Positions 33,880-33,928 of a DNA stretch of 33,928 nucleotides are shown here, one piece after another. Position numbers and translations under genes: made by a program. The stretch is from Candidatus Avimonas narfae (lineage in GTDB: Bacteria > Bacillota > Clostridia > Oscillospirales > Acutalibacteraceae), in NCBI GenBank assembly GCA_904395335.1, contig CAJFNR010000021.1, positions 1-33,928 of the forward strand, in the 5' to 3' direction. The notes under the pieces were generated by a model. The model was not told where the DNA came from. It made no database searches and saw only the letters and a program-made list of their open reading frames with translations. Position 1 is the first letter of the stretch. Every line of letters begins with the position of its first letter.

Positions 33880-33928
33880 CCTTCTCCTGTGTTGGCGCCT
33901 GCCTATCTTCCCGGGCCGCTTCCAGCCA

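Noticed and set aside
1-33928. CRISPR array or insertion sequence
   Set aside because: No regularly spaced direct repeats and no transposase or integrase frame were found.

Overview
The window looks like chromosome from a Gram-positive anaerobic gut-type clostridium, probably Oscillospiraceae/Ruminococcaceae. The evidence is a sepF-ylmH-divIVA cell-division cluster, a KtrAB potassium system, IreB, an EFR1-type flavodoxin/ferredoxin protein, strong AGGAGG ribosome binding sites and fairly GC-rich core genes. No species is claimed. No rRNA, tRNA, CRISPR array or transposase gene was found.

Layout. (1) 1-1047 is the remnant of an AT-rich XRE-type regulator. (2) 1048-1608 is non-coding and holds a terminator, a promoter and a candidate structured RNA. 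(3) 1609-4603 on the plus strand holds a membrane-anchored unknown protein, class I DAHP synthase and a CAP-domain lipoprotein, ending at a bidirectional terminator. (4) 4665-12788 on the minus strand encodes two MacB/LolCDE-type ABC exporters flanking sfsA and a metallophosphoesterase. (5) 13249-16333 (minus) is an lspA-rluD-HAD-EFR1 operon, and 16444-21549 (minus) is miaA-hlyD-like-yggS-sepF-ylmH-divIVA, bounded by a terminator. (6) 21550-22175 is an intergenic stretch with two tandem promoter-plus-hairpin repeats. (7) 22176-26094 (minus) is ktrB-ktrA and a GH2 glycosidase. (8) 26393-27069 (plus) is ireB and a small conserved gene, and 27123-27467 (minus) is a TIGR04076-like protein. (9) 27546-33563 (minus) is an AT-rich island holding a compact seven-gene operon, preceded by a consensus promoter.

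The AT-rich operon is the most unusual part. It reads: a 56-residue candidate RiPP precursor, a PqqD-like recognition protein, a radical SAM/SPASM enzyme, an HprK-like kinase broken by one in-frame TAA, a membrane-anchored unknown protein, and two different MutS-family ATPases. The genes overlap or lie within about 12 nt of each other, apart from a strong hairpin between the precursor and the rest. The radical SAM enzyme with the PqqD-like protein would modify the precursor. The role of two MutS-type ATPases in such a pathway is not explained by any system I know.

A second unusual item is a dispersed, structured intergenic element with a conserved extended -10 and AAAGG start (TGnTATAATAAAGG). 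It occurs as two tandem copies at 21700-22057, one 5'-truncated copy at 7235-7340 and a divergent relative at 1286-1400. Its stems show compensatory changes between copies, so it may be a family of small RNAs or a miniature element carrying a promoter.
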